Source of the DNA: Xanthomarina spongicola
GTDB lineage: Bacteria; Bacteroidota; Bacteroidia; Flavobacteriales; Flavobacteriaceae
Reading direction: 5' to 3'
Length of the DNA: 64,000 bases
NCBI RefSeq assembly: GCF_003148645.1
Contig: NZ_QGGP01000001.1
Span: 1 to 64,000 of the forward strand
Shown here: positions 36,747 to 45,732 of the stretch, one piece after another
How positions within the stretch are numbered: the first letter of the stretch is position 1
Layout of the letters: the number at the start of each line of letters is the position of its first letter
Notes under the pieces: generated by a model
The model's input: the letters and a program-made list of their open reading frames with translations, nothing else
The model's database searches: none
What the model was told of the DNA's origin: nothing
Program-made: the position numbers and the translations under genes

Positions 36747-38036
36747 ATGAAATACAATTTAATAAACAACAAACTCTTTATAAAAAACCGTAGAAATTTT
36801 ACAGCTAAAATGAAATCTAATAGCTTAGCTGTTTTTAATTCGAACGATATTTATCCTATAAGTGCAGATAGCACAATGCCTTTTGAACAACATCGCGATA
36901 TTTTCTATTTAAGTGGTGTGGACCAAGAAGAAAGTGTATTAGTTTTATTTCCAGATTGCCCTAAAGAGAGTCATAAAGAAATATTATTTTTAAAAGAAAC
37001 GAACGATCATATTGCTGTTTGGGAAGGCGAAAAATTAACTAAAGAAGCTGCTTTATTAACTTCTGGAATTAAGACTGTATATTGGCTACAAGACCTTGAA
37101 AAAGTGATGTTTGAATTAATGACTCAAGCTGAAACGGTTTACATTAATACCAACGAGCATTACCGAGCAAATGTAGAGACAGAAACCAGAGAAGACCGTT
37201 TTACAAAATGGTTATTAGAAAAATATCCTGCTCATAGTGTTGCTAAAAGCAATCCTATATTACAACGTTTACGCTCTGTAAAAGACCCAATAGAATTAGA
37301 CTTAATTCAACAAGCTTGTGATATTACTGAAAAGGGTTTTAGACGCGTTTTAAATTTTGTGAAACCTAATGTTTGGGAATACGAGATTGAAGCTGAGTTT
37401 ATACATGAGTTTTTAAGAAATCGTTCAAAAAAATTCTCCTACACGCCTATTATTGCATCTGGAAATAATGCCAATGTGTTACATTATATTGAAAACAATC
37501 AACAATGTAAAGCTGGAGATTTAATACTTATAGACGCTGGAGCAGAATATGCAAATTATTCTAGTGATATGTCTAGAACTATTCCTGTTTCTGGAAAGTT
37601 TACTAAGCGTCAGAAAGAGGTTTACAATGCTGTAAATCGTGTGAAAAATGATGCAACAAAATTACTAGTACCAGGTACTATTTGGGCAGATTACCATGTA
37701 GAAGTAGGGAAACTTATGACTTCAGAATTATTAGGCTTAAAATTACTTGACAAAGCTGATGTTAAGAACGAAAATCCAGATTGGCCAGCTTATAAAAAAT
37801 ACTTTATGCATGGAACATCTCATCATATGGGATTAGATACGCATGATTATGGAATTTTAACCGAACCAATGCAAGCCAATATGGTTTTTACTGTTGAGCC
37901 TGGAATTTATATTCCTGCTGAAGGTCTTGGAGTTCGACTAGAAGATGATGTAGTGATTCAAAAGAAAGGAGAACCAATAAATTTAATGAAAAACATTCCT
38001 ATTGAAGTTGAAGAAATTGAAGACCTAATGAACTAG
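36747..38036 (+). CDS. pepP: Xaa-Pro aminopeptidase (aminopeptidase P)
   Basis: This 429-aa M24 metallopeptidase removes an N-terminal residue before proline. It has an N-terminal creatinase-like domain (STMPFEQHRDIFYLSGV) and a pita-bread catalytic domain. Dinuclear metal ligands are in LIDAGAEY (Asp), YSSDMSRT (Asp), HGTSHHMGLDTHD (His), TVEPGIYIP (Glu) and VRLEDDVV (Glu). It is cytoplasmic, with length typical for the family. It is a single gene with its own terminator. Confidence 0.94.
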   Translation: MKYNLINNKLFIKNRRNFTAKMKSNSLAVFNSNDIYPISADSTMPFEQHRDIFYLSGVDQEESVLVLFPDCPKESHKEILFLKETNDHIAVWEGEKLTKEAALLTSGIKTVYWLQDLEKVMFELMTQAETVYINTNEHYRANVETETREDRFTKWLLEKYPAHSVAKSNPILQRLRSVKDPIELDLIQQACDITEKGFRRVLNFVKPNVWEYEIEAEFIHEFLRNRSKKFSYTPIIASGNNANVLHYIENNQQCKAGDLILIDAGAEYANYSSDMSRTIPVSGKFTKRQKEVYNAVNRVKNDATKLLVPGTIWADYHVEVGKLMTSELLGLKLLDKADVKNENPDWPAYKKYFMHGTSHHMGLDTHDYGILTEPMQANMVFTVEPGIYIPAEGLGVRLEDDVVIQKKGEPINLMKNIPIEVEEIEDLMN

Positions 38037-38057
38037 TATTAAATTTTATAATGAATT

Positions 38058-38092
38058 AAAAACCTCATAAGCTAAAAACTCATGAGGTTTTT
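38058..38092 (+). terminator. Terminator of the aminopeptidase P gene
   Basis: The stem AAAAACCTCAT/ATGAGGTTTTT spans a 13-nt loop and ends in a T-rich tail. Confidence 0.8.
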
Positions 38093-38153
38093 ATATTTTT
38101 ACTCCTAATAATCAAAACTTAAAACTAAATTTACTCTTATAAAAATTCAAAAC

Positions 38154-39194
38154 TTGAATAAAAACACACTTAATACATTTCTCTTTTTTATGTTTTTAGT
38201 CATTCCTTTTAAAAGTGTAATGGCTCAAAAAACAGATACAATTTATCACGTTAATAAGAATACTTTAACAGGTGACTTAAAAAACCTAGCCTATGGAGTT
38301 GTTACATGGAAAATGGATGGTATGGGAACTATAAGTCTTGAAGAGATAAAAGTAAATACTATAATTTCTAAAAAACAATTTGAGATTAAGTTAAAAAATG
38401 ATGCTGTCTATTTTGGCTCATTAGAAGCATCCGATACTTTTAGAACAGTTTATATAGTAACTAAAAAAAACAAAATCCTAGTTAATATAAGCGATATTGT
38501 AGAAATCTATCCAATAAAAAATAGCTTTTGGTTAAAATTAAGTGGTAATTTTAGTCTAGGATTAAACTATACTAAAGGTAGTGATATAGCAACACTTTCA
38601 TTTTCTGGAAATATGAATTACAGGAAAAAGAAAGCTTATTTTGAATTAGCTTGGGATCAAAACAACACCTATCAATCAGACACCTTAGGTTCTAGGAAAG
38701 CTGATATTTCTTTAGCTTGGCAACGCTTATTAAAAAATGGATGGTCTAGCCAAGTATCTACAGGATTTAGTCAAAACTCCGAGTTAGGTATTAAAGAAAG
38801 ATGGGCATTGAATTTAATGGGAATTAAAGATTTGTCTTATAATAATTGGAACCGACTTTATGCAGGAGCTGGTTTAAATGTTACACACGAAATTCCCTAT
38901 GGGAATATTACAGAACAAAATGATTTGGCTGGATTATTTCAAATGGTTTGGAAAGTTTATAAATATAAAGCACCTAAATTATGGGTGGATACTGATATTA
39001 GCTATTTACCATATTTTACAGATTCTGGAAGACATAGAGCTGTTTTTAATTTAAACCCTAAAATCAATCTTTTAAGTGATAATTTTAAAGTTGGTTTAAA
39101 ATTTTACTACACTTACGATAGTAAACCACCTTCTGATGCTGCCTCTACAAACGATTATGGAATAAATTTACAACTCTCTTATTCTTTTCATTAA
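38154..39194 (+). CDS. DUF481 outer-membrane protein
   Basis: This 346-aa protein starts at a TTG (38154), chosen because it gives the full signal peptide (TFLFFMFLVIPFKSVMAQ); the next Met would truncate it. A small N-terminal beta domain (LTGDLKNLAYGVVTWKMDGMG; IEIYPIKNSFW) precedes a DUF481-type barrel (LKLSGNFSLGLNYTKGSD; ELAWDQNNTYQSD), ending with LQLSYSFH. DUF481 proteins are outer-membrane barrels of unknown function. It converges on the brnQ gene with an 11-bp gap. Confidence 0.82.
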   Translation: MNKNTLNTFLFFMFLVIPFKSVMAQKTDTIYHVNKNTLTGDLKNLAYGVVTWKMDGMGTISLEEIKVNTIISKKQFEIKLKNDAVYFGSLEASDTFRTVYIVTKKNKILVNISDIVEIYPIKNSFWLKLSGNFSLGLNYTKGSDIATLSFSGNMNYRKKKAYFELAWDQNNTYQSDTLGSRKADISLAWQRLLKNGWSSQVSTGFSQNSELGIKERWALNLMGIKDLSYNNWNRLYAGAGLNVTHEIPYGNITEQNDLAGLFQMVWKVYKYKAPKLWVDTDISYLPYFTDSGRHRAVFNLNPKINLLSDNFKVGLKFYYTYDSKPPSDAASTNDYGINLQLSYSFH

Positions 39195-39205
39195 CACTCA
39201 GAGGT

Positions 39206-40486
39206 TCAAATATTCTTTTTCATATTGAATGCATAAAAATTAACAAAAATAAAAGAAATAAACGCCGGAATTAACCAACCTAAACTGTAATTGGCTAAAG
39301 GGATAATATCTATTATTGATTGAATTTTCTCTTCAGGAATTAAGAACTTTAAAAAGTCTGGAATACTAAATATAAAAGTAATAAGCACTACAACTCTAAA
39401 CACTAAATTAGAAGCATATTTTTCTGGTATTACATTTAAGAGTATTAAAACTATGGTTATTGGGTAAATAAACATGAGTGCTGGCAATGCAATTTCTATA
39501 ATAAAACCAACATTATAACTACCTACAAGCACTCCAATAATACAACTAAGTATTGCAGTAATTATATATGCAATTTGAGAGTTATTGAATAACACTTTCA
39601 CATAATCACAAGTTCCTACAACAATTCCTACAGCTGTAGTGAAACATGCTAAAGCGACTAAAACGCTAAGTAACAATGTACCAAAGTGACCTAATGTAAA
39701 ATTGCTTAACCCTGTTAAAACCTCTATTCTAGTAGCATCTTCAGAAAATTCTGATTGGAATAATGAGCCACACAAAATTAATCCTGCATAAATTACCAAT
39801 AATCCTGCACCTGCAATCCAACCAGATTTTGATATTAATTCCTTTCTGTCATAATAAGTATTATTCCCTTTTAAATTTAAAGAAATAACAATTACTGCAC
39901 CAACAACAACAGCTCCAATAGCATCAAAAGTTTGATAACCTTCTAAAATTCCATTCACTATAGGCGCCTCTAAAAAAGTATGACTAACAGCAACTGGTGA
40001 AGTAATTAATCCTATAAATATTATTGAAATTAATATGATACCAATTAATGGTGTTAAAAACTTACCTATTAAATCAATTATTTTAGAACGGTTTATTACA
40101 AACACAAACACTAAAGCAAAATAAATAGTACTTGTTAATAAAGTACTATTGTTGAAAAAAGGAGCAATTGCAATTTCGTGAGTAACAGATGCTGTTCTTG
40201 GAGCTGGTAATGAAATTGCAATTAAATAAACTAGAAAACAGTATATAGAACTAAACAAAGGAGATACTTTCTTACCAAAATCAAACATGGTTCCTTGAAG
40301 TTTTGCATGAGCCAATATCCCTAAAATTGGAATTAAAACAGCAGTAATTGCAAAACCAATTGTTACAATAAACCAATCATTTCCAGAAGTATAACCTAGA
40401 AATGGTGGAAGAATTAAATTCCCTGCTCCAAAAAATAATGAGAAAAGCGCAAACGATGTTATAAGAACTTCCTTTGTTTTATTCAT
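39206..40486 (-). CDS. brnQ: Branched-chain amino acid:cation symporter
   Basis: This 426-aa inner-membrane carrier has about 12 helices, starting at MNKTKEVLITSFALFSLFFG (ATG at 40484-40486). A longer frame from 40516 adds ten charged residues and runs into the divergent promoter, so I reject it. Family motifs are FFGAGNLILPPFLGYTSG, LPAPRTASVTHEIAIAPFF and IVGTCDYVKVLF. LIVCS-family carriers import Leu, Ile and Val with Na+ or H+. It is divergent from the alpha/beta hydrolase gene with a 42-bp gap. Confidence 0.93.
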   Translation of the reverse strand: MNKTKEVLITSFALFSLFFGAGNLILPPFLGYTSGNDWFIVTIGFAITAVLIPILGILAHAKLQGTMFDFGKKVSPLFSSIYCFLVYLIAISLPAPRTASVTHEIAIAPFFNNSTLLTSTIYFALVFVFVINRSKIIDLIGKFLTPLIGIILISIIFIGLITSPVAVSHTFLEAPIVNGILEGYQTFDAIGAVVVGAVIVISLNLKGNNTYYDRKELISKSGWIAGAGLLVIYAGLILCGSLFQSEFSEDATRIEVLTGLSNFTLGHFGTLLLSVLVALACFTTAVGIVVGTCDYVKVLFNNSQIAYIITAILSCIIGVLVGSYNVGFIIEIALPALMFIYPITIVLILLNVIPEKYASNLVFRVVVLITFIFSIPDFLKFLIPEEKIQSIIDIIPLANYSLGWLIPAFISFIFVNFYAFNMKKNI

Positions 40487-40503
40487 AAACCTTTTAGTCT
40501 TTT

Positions 40504-40511
40504 TATCTTTG
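40504..40511 (+). promoter_or_regulatory. -7 element TATCTTTG before the alpha/beta hydrolase gene
   Basis: This exact TAnnTTTG match is followed by CA, 17 bp before the ATG at 40529, in the short divergent gap with brnQ. No -33 box is seen at the usual spacing. Confidence 0.45.
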
Positions 40512-40528
40512 CACAAGATAAGTTAAAT

Positions 40529-41305
40529 ATGATTTTAGATTACAAAGGGATTCAGATTTTTTATAATGTTCAAGGTAGTGGAGATGCCGTTGTTTTACTT
40601 CATGGATTTCTTGAAAATAGTAGTATGTGGAATACGCTTATTCCAGAAATAACAAAGCATAACAAAGCTATTACAATAGATTTATTAGGACATGGAAAGA
40701 CAGGTTGCTTAGGTTATGTACACAGCATGGAATTAATGGCAGAAGCAGTCGAAGCTGTTTTAAATTATTTGAAAATCGAAAAGTCTATAATCATAGGTCA
40801 CTCAATGGGAGGTTATGTAGCCTTAGCTTTTGCTGAAAAAAATCCTAAAGCATTAAATGGAATCTGTTTAATGAATTCCACTTTTGAAGCAGATGATAAC
40901 GAAAGAAAGCTTTTAAGAACAAGAGCTAACAAAATGGTTAAGTCTAATTTTGAAAACATGGTTAGAATGTCTTTTACTAATTTATTTAGTAATGAAAGTA
41001 AAGTAACTTATCGAAAAGAATTAGATAATGCTCTTAAACAAGCATTAAACACCTCTTTGCAAGGATATGTGGCATGTAATGAAGGTATGAAAATTAGAAA
41101 AAATAGGGCGAATTTGTTTATAAATCTTCCCATTAAAAAATCAATAATAATAGGAATTAAAGATCCTGTTATTGAACCTGAATCCATAAAAAAACAACTA
41201 CTTAATTCTGATGTTGAAATTATAGTTTTTTCTGATGGACATATGTCACACATTGAAAATACGCAAGAATTAACTTACAATATAATGCGTTTCATCGAAA
41301 ATTAA
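40529..41305 (+). CDS. Alpha/beta-fold hydrolase
   Basis: This 258-aa cytoplasmic protein has the canonical hydrolase triad: oxyanion/HG motif LLHGFLENSSMW, nucleophile elbow IIGHSMGGYVAL (Ser92), an acid near IIGIKDPVIEPE and His in SDGHMSHIEN. The short helical lid (DDNERKLLRTRANKM) is typical of the MhpC/BioH-like group. The substrate is not predictable; many relatives are esterases. The start at 40529 fits the TATCTTTG element upstream. Confidence 0.88.
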   Translation: MILDYKGIQIFYNVQGSGDAVVLLHGFLENSSMWNTLIPEITKHNKAITIDLLGHGKTGCLGYVHSMELMAEAVEAVLNYLKIEKSIIIGHSMGGYVALAFAEKNPKALNGICLMNSTFEADDNERKLLRTRANKMVKSNFENMVRMSFTNLFSNESKVTYRKELDNALKQALNTSLQGYVACNEGMKIRKNRANLFINLPIKKSIIIGIKDPVIEPESIKKQLLNSDVEIIVFSDGHMSHIENTQELTYNIMRFIEN

Positions 41306-41365
41306 GTGTATTTTGTCTGTTATATTGCTTTTTTGTTTAAGTTAGTACTTCCAAATCCTACTAAA

Positions 41366-41635
41366 ATGAACAATACTACTAGCAACCAGAATGCTCTTAA
41401 GATTTATTGCGATCTCTTTGGGCATAACTATGAAGTTTCAAAAAAAGTAACTTCCCATGTTAAAGAATACACTTGTAAGTGTTGTAAAAAGCAATTGACT
41501 ACAAATAGCAATGGCAATCTTACTGAGTTAACACCAAAATATAGAGAAATAAATAGATTATTAGAAGATTTTTATAACAGACGAATGGTGTATTTAAAAA
41601 ACAAAACATTTGTTAGTCAATTAACTAACTGTTAA
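41366..41635 (+). CDS. Small zinc-ribbon-like protein (DUF1660-like)
   Basis: I start this 89-aa protein at the ATG at 41366, since the in-frame upstream part from a GTG at 41306 is hydrophobic and unlike the family. It has Cys/His positions (YCDLFGHNYEV; EYTCKCCKKQL) that suggest a small zinc ribbon, followed by a helical tail (YREINRLLEDFYNRRM). Similar small proteins are frequent in Flavobacteriia and phages; function is unknown. Its 3' end overlaps the thiL 3' end by 11 bp. Confidence 0.6.
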   Translation: MNNTTSNQNALKIYCDLFGHNYEVSKKVTSHVKEYTCKCCKKQLTTNSNGNLTELTPKYREINRLLEDFYNRRMVYLKNKTFVSQLTNC

Positions 41636-42671
41636 ACGAATTCCAGCCTTGGGCTTTTAAAGGAATACTTGTTTCTGCTCTTGTTATTAAATGCATTCCA
41701 GCACTTTTCTCTTTCATAAATCCTATTATTGAAAAATTTGGATTGGCTTTAATTTTTGTAAAGTCTTCTTGAGAAACTGTAAAAAGTAATTCGTAATCTT
41801 CTCCACCATTAAGAGCAACTGTTGTACTATCTATATTAAATTCTTCACAAGTAGAAATAACCTGAGGATCTAAAGGAATTTTATTTTCATACAAATCACA
41901 ACCAACATTACTGTGTTTACATAAATGCATAATTTCAGAAGATAATCCATCACTAATATCAATCATAGATGTTGGCTTAACATCTAAATCTTTTAACAAC
42001 TTAACAATGTCCTTTCTTGCTTCTGGTTTTAATTGTCTCTCAATAATATAAGTGTAACTTTCTAAATCCGGTTGATTTTGTGGATTGACTTTAAACACTT
42101 CTTTCTCTCTTTCTAATACTTGTAATCCCATATAAGCTGCGCCAAGATCTCCAGTAACAACTAACAAATCGTCTGGTTTTGCACCATCTCTATAAATTAC
42201 TTCTTTAGAATTTACATAACCAATAGCTGTAATAGAAATAATTAATCCAGCCGTAGAAGTAGTTGTATCTCCTCCAACCACATCTACATCATACATATTA
42301 GCAGCAGTTTCAATTCCCGAATAAAGTGCCTCTAAAGCTTCTAAAGGAAACCTATTAGAAACAGCAATTGAAACTGTAATTTGAGATGCTTGAGCATTCA
42401 TTGCATAAACATCAGATAGATTTACAACCATAGCTTTATAGCCTAAATGCTTTAAAGGCATATAGCTTAAGTCAAAATGAACACCTTCAACTAACATGTC
42501 TGTAGTAACTACTATTTGTTCATTTTTAAAGTCTAAAACAGCTGCATCATCTCCAATTCCTTTTATAGTTGATGCATGCTTAATTTTAAAACCTTTAGTT
42601 AAATGGTCTATTAGTCCAAACTCACCCAATTCACTTAATGGTGTTTTGTTTTGATTTTTATCTTCTATCAT
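41625..42671 (-). CDS. thiL: Thiamine-monophosphate kinase
   Basis: This 348-aa enzyme phosphorylates thiamine phosphate to thiamine diphosphate in the last step of cofactor synthesis. AIR-synthase-like fold motifs are present: LGEFGLIDHL, GDDAAVLDF, TDMLVEGVHFDL, VNLSDVYAM, VGGDTT, VTGDLGAAYMGL, MIDISDGLSSEI and LNGGEDYELLFTV. No other thi genes and no TPP riboswitch are in view. Upstream is TATTTTTGCAac immediately before the ATG, predicting a leaderless transcript. Confidence 0.96.
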   Translation of the reverse strand: MIEDKNQNKTPLSELGEFGLIDHLTKGFKIKHASTIKGIGDDAAVLDFKNEQIVVTTDMLVEGVHFDLSYMPLKHLGYKAMVVNLSDVYAMNAQASQITVSIAVSNRFPLEALEALYSGIETAANMYDVDVVGGDTTTSTAGLIISITAIGYVNSKEVIYRDGAKPDDLLVVTGDLGAAYMGLQVLEREKEVFKVNPQNQPDLESYTYIIERQLKPEARKDIVKLLKDLDVKPTSMIDISDGLSSEIMHLCKHSNVGCDLYENKIPLDPQVISTCEEFNIDSTTVALNGGEDYELLFTVSQEDFTKIKANPNFSIIGFMKEKSAGMHLITRAETSIPLKAQGWNSFNS

Positions 42672-42675
42672 GTTG

Positions 42676-42683
42676 CAAAAATA
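42676..42683 (-). promoter_or_regulatory. -7 element TATTTTTG, 4 bp before the thiL start codon
   Basis: The minus strand reads TATTTTTGCAacATG, the same layout as glyS. The transcription start would fall at the start codon. The -33 position shows no clear TTG. Confidence 0.5.
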
Positions 42684-42801
42684 AGAAGCTTATTTATATG
42701 TCTACACATATTATGCTGATAATTACTCTAATAATTTTTATAAATATTAACATTTAACACAAAATAAGATGCGCAAACAACTCCTTTTTACATTATTCTG
42801 T

Positions 42802-42809
42802 TATTTTTG
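42802..42809 (+). promoter_or_regulatory. Candidate -7 element TATTTTTG for the MbnP/MbnH operon
   Basis: This exact TAnnTTTG match lies 84 bp upstream of the ATG at 42894 and immediately before a long inverted repeat that would form the 5' leader. The -33 box is weak. Confidence 0.4.
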
Positions 42810-42810
42810 T

Positions 42811-42867
42811 GGATATAAATTGTATTAGACAATATTCTTTTAAATGAATTCGTTTTGTCTTATATCC
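42811..42867 (+). promoter_or_regulatory. Structured 5' leader (bulged 13-bp stem) of the MbnP/MbnH operon
   Basis: GGATATAA (42811-42818) and GACAA (42828-42832) pair with TTGTCTTATATCC (42855-42867), leaving a 9-nt bulge. The stem starts at about +1 of the predicted transcript and ends 26 nt before the start codon, so it could be a regulatory or stabilising hairpin. It matches no riboswitch class I know. Confidence 0.4.
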
Positions 42868-42893
42868 CTAATTCTAATTAATAAAATTTGCTA

Positions 42894-44375
42894 ATGTTTA
42901 CTTTTAAAACTCTTTCTACCTTTTTTAAAATATTTTTATTTGGATGTATTGTTTTAACGTGCTTTCAATCATGTGATGATGAGCCTGTTGACCCTTTAGT
43001 TGTTGTCGATACTGATGATGATGGCATTCCTGATGCTAGTGATAACTGTCCAAATGATTTTAATCCTGATCAAGAAGACTTTAACGATAATGGCATTGGT
43101 GATGCTTGTGAATCAGTATCGGAAATTGATACTGATAATGATGGTATTTTTGACGATGTTGACAACTGTCCTTTGATACCAAATCCAGGACAAGAAGATA
43201 CAGATAATGACGGTATTGGTGATGCTTGTGATGACGTGCCTGCATTAACACCATTATATCCATGTGAAGGTGGTATGGCTGGACCTTACGCTTGTAATGA
43301 TTACGATTTAATGGGTTATATTCCTTTAGAAGAATTAGCTGAAATTGGAGCCGAAGGAAACGATTCTTGGGGCTGGACAGACCCTACAACTAATAAAGAA
43401 TATGCTTTAGTTTGTTCAACACAAGGAACAGCTTTTGTAGATATGACAGATCCTACAGCGCCTATTTTACTCGGTAAATTAGCAAGTGCAAATCCAGGTA
43501 ATAGTGGAAACAAATGGAGAGATGTGAAAACTTACAATAATTATGCTTTTATAGTAAGTGAAGCAACTGGACATGGTATGCAAGTATTCGATCTAACTAG
43601 ATTAAGAGATGTCACTTCTCCACCAGAAACATTTACAGCAGATGCACATTATACCGATTTTGGTTCTGCTCATAATATTGTAATAAACGAAACATCAGGT
43701 TACGCATATATAGTGGGAAGTAATATTAATTCGGGTGGACCTTTGTTTATTAATATTCAAAACCCAACAAACCCAGTTAACGAAGGAAGTTTTCCTGGTT
43801 ATTCTCATGATGCTCAAGTAGTAACTTATAATGGTCCAGATGCAGATTATGCTGGACAAGAAATTTTAATTGGATCGAATGCAAATGAAGTAGTACTAGC
43901 CAATGTAACAGACAAAAGCAATCCTATTCCTATCTCAACTGTTACATACAACAATATTGGTTATGTACATCAAGGATGGTTTACTGAAGATATGACCTAT
44001 TTTCTATTAGGTGATGAAACAGACGAATTAGGTTTTGGGAATAATACAAGAACTATTGTTTTCGACTTTTCAGATTTAGATAATCCAACTTTACATATGA
44101 ATTACAACGGTCCAACTGCTGCCATTGATCATAATGGTTATGTAAAAGGAAATGACTATTATCAAGCTAATTATTCGGCTGGATTAAGAATTATCGATAT
44201 TTCCAATGTCTCTTCAAATTCAATGGAAGAGATTGGGTATTTTGACACTTATCCAGAAAACAATAACACAAGTTTTAAAGGTGCTTGGAATGTGTATCCT
44301 TATTTTGCAAGTGGTAACATTATTGTAAGTGATATTAATAGAGGCTTATTTATTGTAAGAAAAAGTGGCACATAA
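42894..44375 (+). CDS. TSP3-repeat and choice-of-anchor-B surface lipoprotein
   Basis: I start at the ATG at 42894 (493 aa); the TTG two codons upstream is unnecessary. A signal ending CFQSC is followed by acidic residues (DDEPVD), like a Bacteroidota lipoprotein surface-export signal. Two thrombospondin type-3 calcium repeats come next (DTDDDGIPDASDNCP; DTDNDGIFDDVDNCP with GIGDAC). A choice-of-anchor-B beta-propeller follows (NDSWGWTDPTTNKEYAL, GSAHNIVINETSGYAYIVG, SHDAQVVTYNGPDADYAGQE). It is the first gene of a five-gene operon with MbnP- and MbnH-like proteins. The role of the propeller family is unknown; surface binding is likely. Confidence 0.85.
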   Translation: MFTFKTLSTFFKIFLFGCIVLTCFQSCDDEPVDPLVVVDTDDDGIPDASDNCPNDFNPDQEDFNDNGIGDACESVSEIDTDNDGIFDDVDNCPLIPNPGQEDTDNDGIGDACDDVPALTPLYPCEGGMAGPYACNDYDLMGYIPLEELAEIGAEGNDSWGWTDPTTNKEYALVCSTQGTAFVDMTDPTAPILLGKLASANPGNSGNKWRDVKTYNNYAFIVSEATGHGMQVFDLTRLRDVTSPPETFTADAHYTDFGSAHNIVINETSGYAYIVGSNINSGGPLFINIQNPTNPVNEGSFPGYSHDAQVVTYNGPDADYAGQEILIGSNANEVVLANVTDKSNPIPISTVTYNNIGYVHQGWFTEDMTYFLLGDETDELGFGNNTRTIVFDFSDLDNPTLHMNYNGPTAAIDHNGYVKGNDYYQANYSAGLRIIDISNVSSNSMEEIGYFDTYPENNNTSFKGAWNVYPYFASGNIIVSDINRGLFIVRKSGT

Positions 44376-44387
44376 AATAACCCATTT

Positions 44388-45728
44388 ATGTTCTTAAATA
44401 GAAACATACAATTTACACTTTTAATTCAATTATTCGTTTTAATTTTAAGTTGTGAGTCTGATAATAATCCATCTCAAGATACACCTCAAAATTCGATAGA
44501 TTTTGTATCAACCTATGGTGGTTCTAAAAACGACAAAGCTCAATCAATTACTAAAACAAGTGATGGAGGCTATGCCATATTAGGCTATACACAAAGTAAT
44601 GATGAAGACATTACAGATAAACCTAATGAAGGTTATGACTATTGGGTTTTAAAATTCGACTCGAATAACACACTTCAATGGTCTAAAACTTATGGTGGAA
44701 GTGAAGACGACAGAGGCTATTCTATTACACAGACTCCAGATGGTGGTTATGCTTTATTAGGTTATAGTTATAGTAACGATTTAGATGTTACTCTAAATGC
44801 TGGACTACAAGATTATTGGGTAGTAAAACTAGATGCTTCTGGAAATATCAACTGGCAAGAATCCTTCGGATATCCAGGATTAGATTCTGGAATTTCTTTT
44901 ACACAAACTAACGATAATGGTTTTCTTTTAATTGGTGTTCTCGATGTTACAGCATCAGAGGGTGAAGGAAACACAAAATTGAATAATGCCAAACATGCTG
45001 GTGGAGATTATTGGGCAATAAAACTAGATGCTAGTGGTAACAAGCAATGGAGTAAATATTATGGTGGTTCTTTTACAGACACACCTTATGATGTTGTTCA
45101 AACTAATGATAATGGTTATTTAATTGTTGGCTCTTCAGACAGTAATGATGTGGATATTTCTAACAATCTTGGTGAATACGATTTCTGGGTGATTAAAATT
45201 TCTGCAACTGGAGAACTTATTTGGGAGAAAAGTTATGGTGGCTCACAGATTGATGAAGCCAGATCAATTGCTGCTACAAACGATGGAAATTACATCATTG
45301 TAGGAGACACTAGAAGTAACGATCTAGATGTGTCTCAAAATTTTGGTGGAGCAGATGTTTGGGTTATTAAAATATCTCCAATTGGAGAAATTATTTGGGA
45401 GAAATCTTTTGGTGGTAGTAGTTTCGACATTAGTCGATCTATTAAAGCGACACAAGATAATGGCTTTTTAATTTCTGGTAGCTCACGTAGTGCAAATGGA
45501 GATCTAACCAAAAACCAAGGACAAAATGATGCTTGGGTTTTTAAAATAAATTCTGAAGGGTCACTATTATGGCAAAAATCTTTTGGTGGATCCAATATAG
45601 ATTATGCTTACGATGCAACAGAACTACATGATAATTCAGTAATAATTGTTGGCGAATCTGAAAGCAATGATGGAGATATAACCGAAAATAAAGGGTTTTC
45701 AGATGTATTAATTATTAAAATTAACTAA
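44388..45728 (+). CDS. Seven-repeat propeller-like surface lipoprotein
   Basis: This 446-aa lipoprotein (LFVLILSCESDNN) is almost entirely seven tandem ~55-65-residue repeats. The pattern is W-x-K-x-[YF]-G-G-S..D..SI..T.DGGY...G.S.SND.D....G..D.WV.K, with repeat starts such as WSKTYGGSEDD, WEKSYGGSQID and WQKSFGGSNID. Seven blades fit a closed beta-propeller. Repeat 3 is longer and diverged (WQESFGYPG), and the last lacks the aromatic WV. It lies 12 bp after the TSP3 gene and 4 bp before the MbnP-like gene. No catalytic motif is seen; a ligand- or protein-binding role is inferred. Confidence 0.82.
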   Translation: MFLNRNIQFTLLIQLFVLILSCESDNNPSQDTPQNSIDFVSTYGGSKNDKAQSITKTSDGGYAILGYTQSNDEDITDKPNEGYDYWVLKFDSNNTLQWSKTYGGSEDDRGYSITQTPDGGYALLGYSYSNDLDVTLNAGLQDYWVVKLDASGNINWQESFGYPGLDSGISFTQTNDNGFLLIGVLDVTASEGEGNTKLNNAKHAGGDYWAIKLDASGNKQWSKYYGGSFTDTPYDVVQTNDNGYLIVGSSDSNDVDISNNLGEYDFWVIKISATGELIWEKSYGGSQIDEARSIAATNDGNYIIVGDTRSNDLDVSQNFGGADVWVIKISPIGEIIWEKSFGGSSFDISRSIKATQDNGFLISGSSRSANGDLTKNQGQNDAWVFKINSEGSLLWQKSFGGSNIDYAYDATELHDNSVIIVGESESNDGDITENKGFSDVLIIKIN

Positions 45729-45732
45729 TAAG

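Noticed and set aside
40487-40516. Extended N-terminus of BrnQ from a Met at 40516
   Set aside because: It adds ten charged residues unlike the family, and the region holds the divergent promoter; the ATG at 40486 is better.
41306-41365. Upstream extension of the small zinc-ribbon-like protein
   Set aside because: The extension is hydrophobic and starts at a GTG immediately after the hydrolase stop codon; the ATG at 41366 gives a normal small protein.
44500-45720. Regularly spaced repeats suggestive of a CRISPR-like or satellite array
   Set aside because: The periodicity is in the protein (seven propeller blades); the DNA repeats are diverged, in frame and fully coding.
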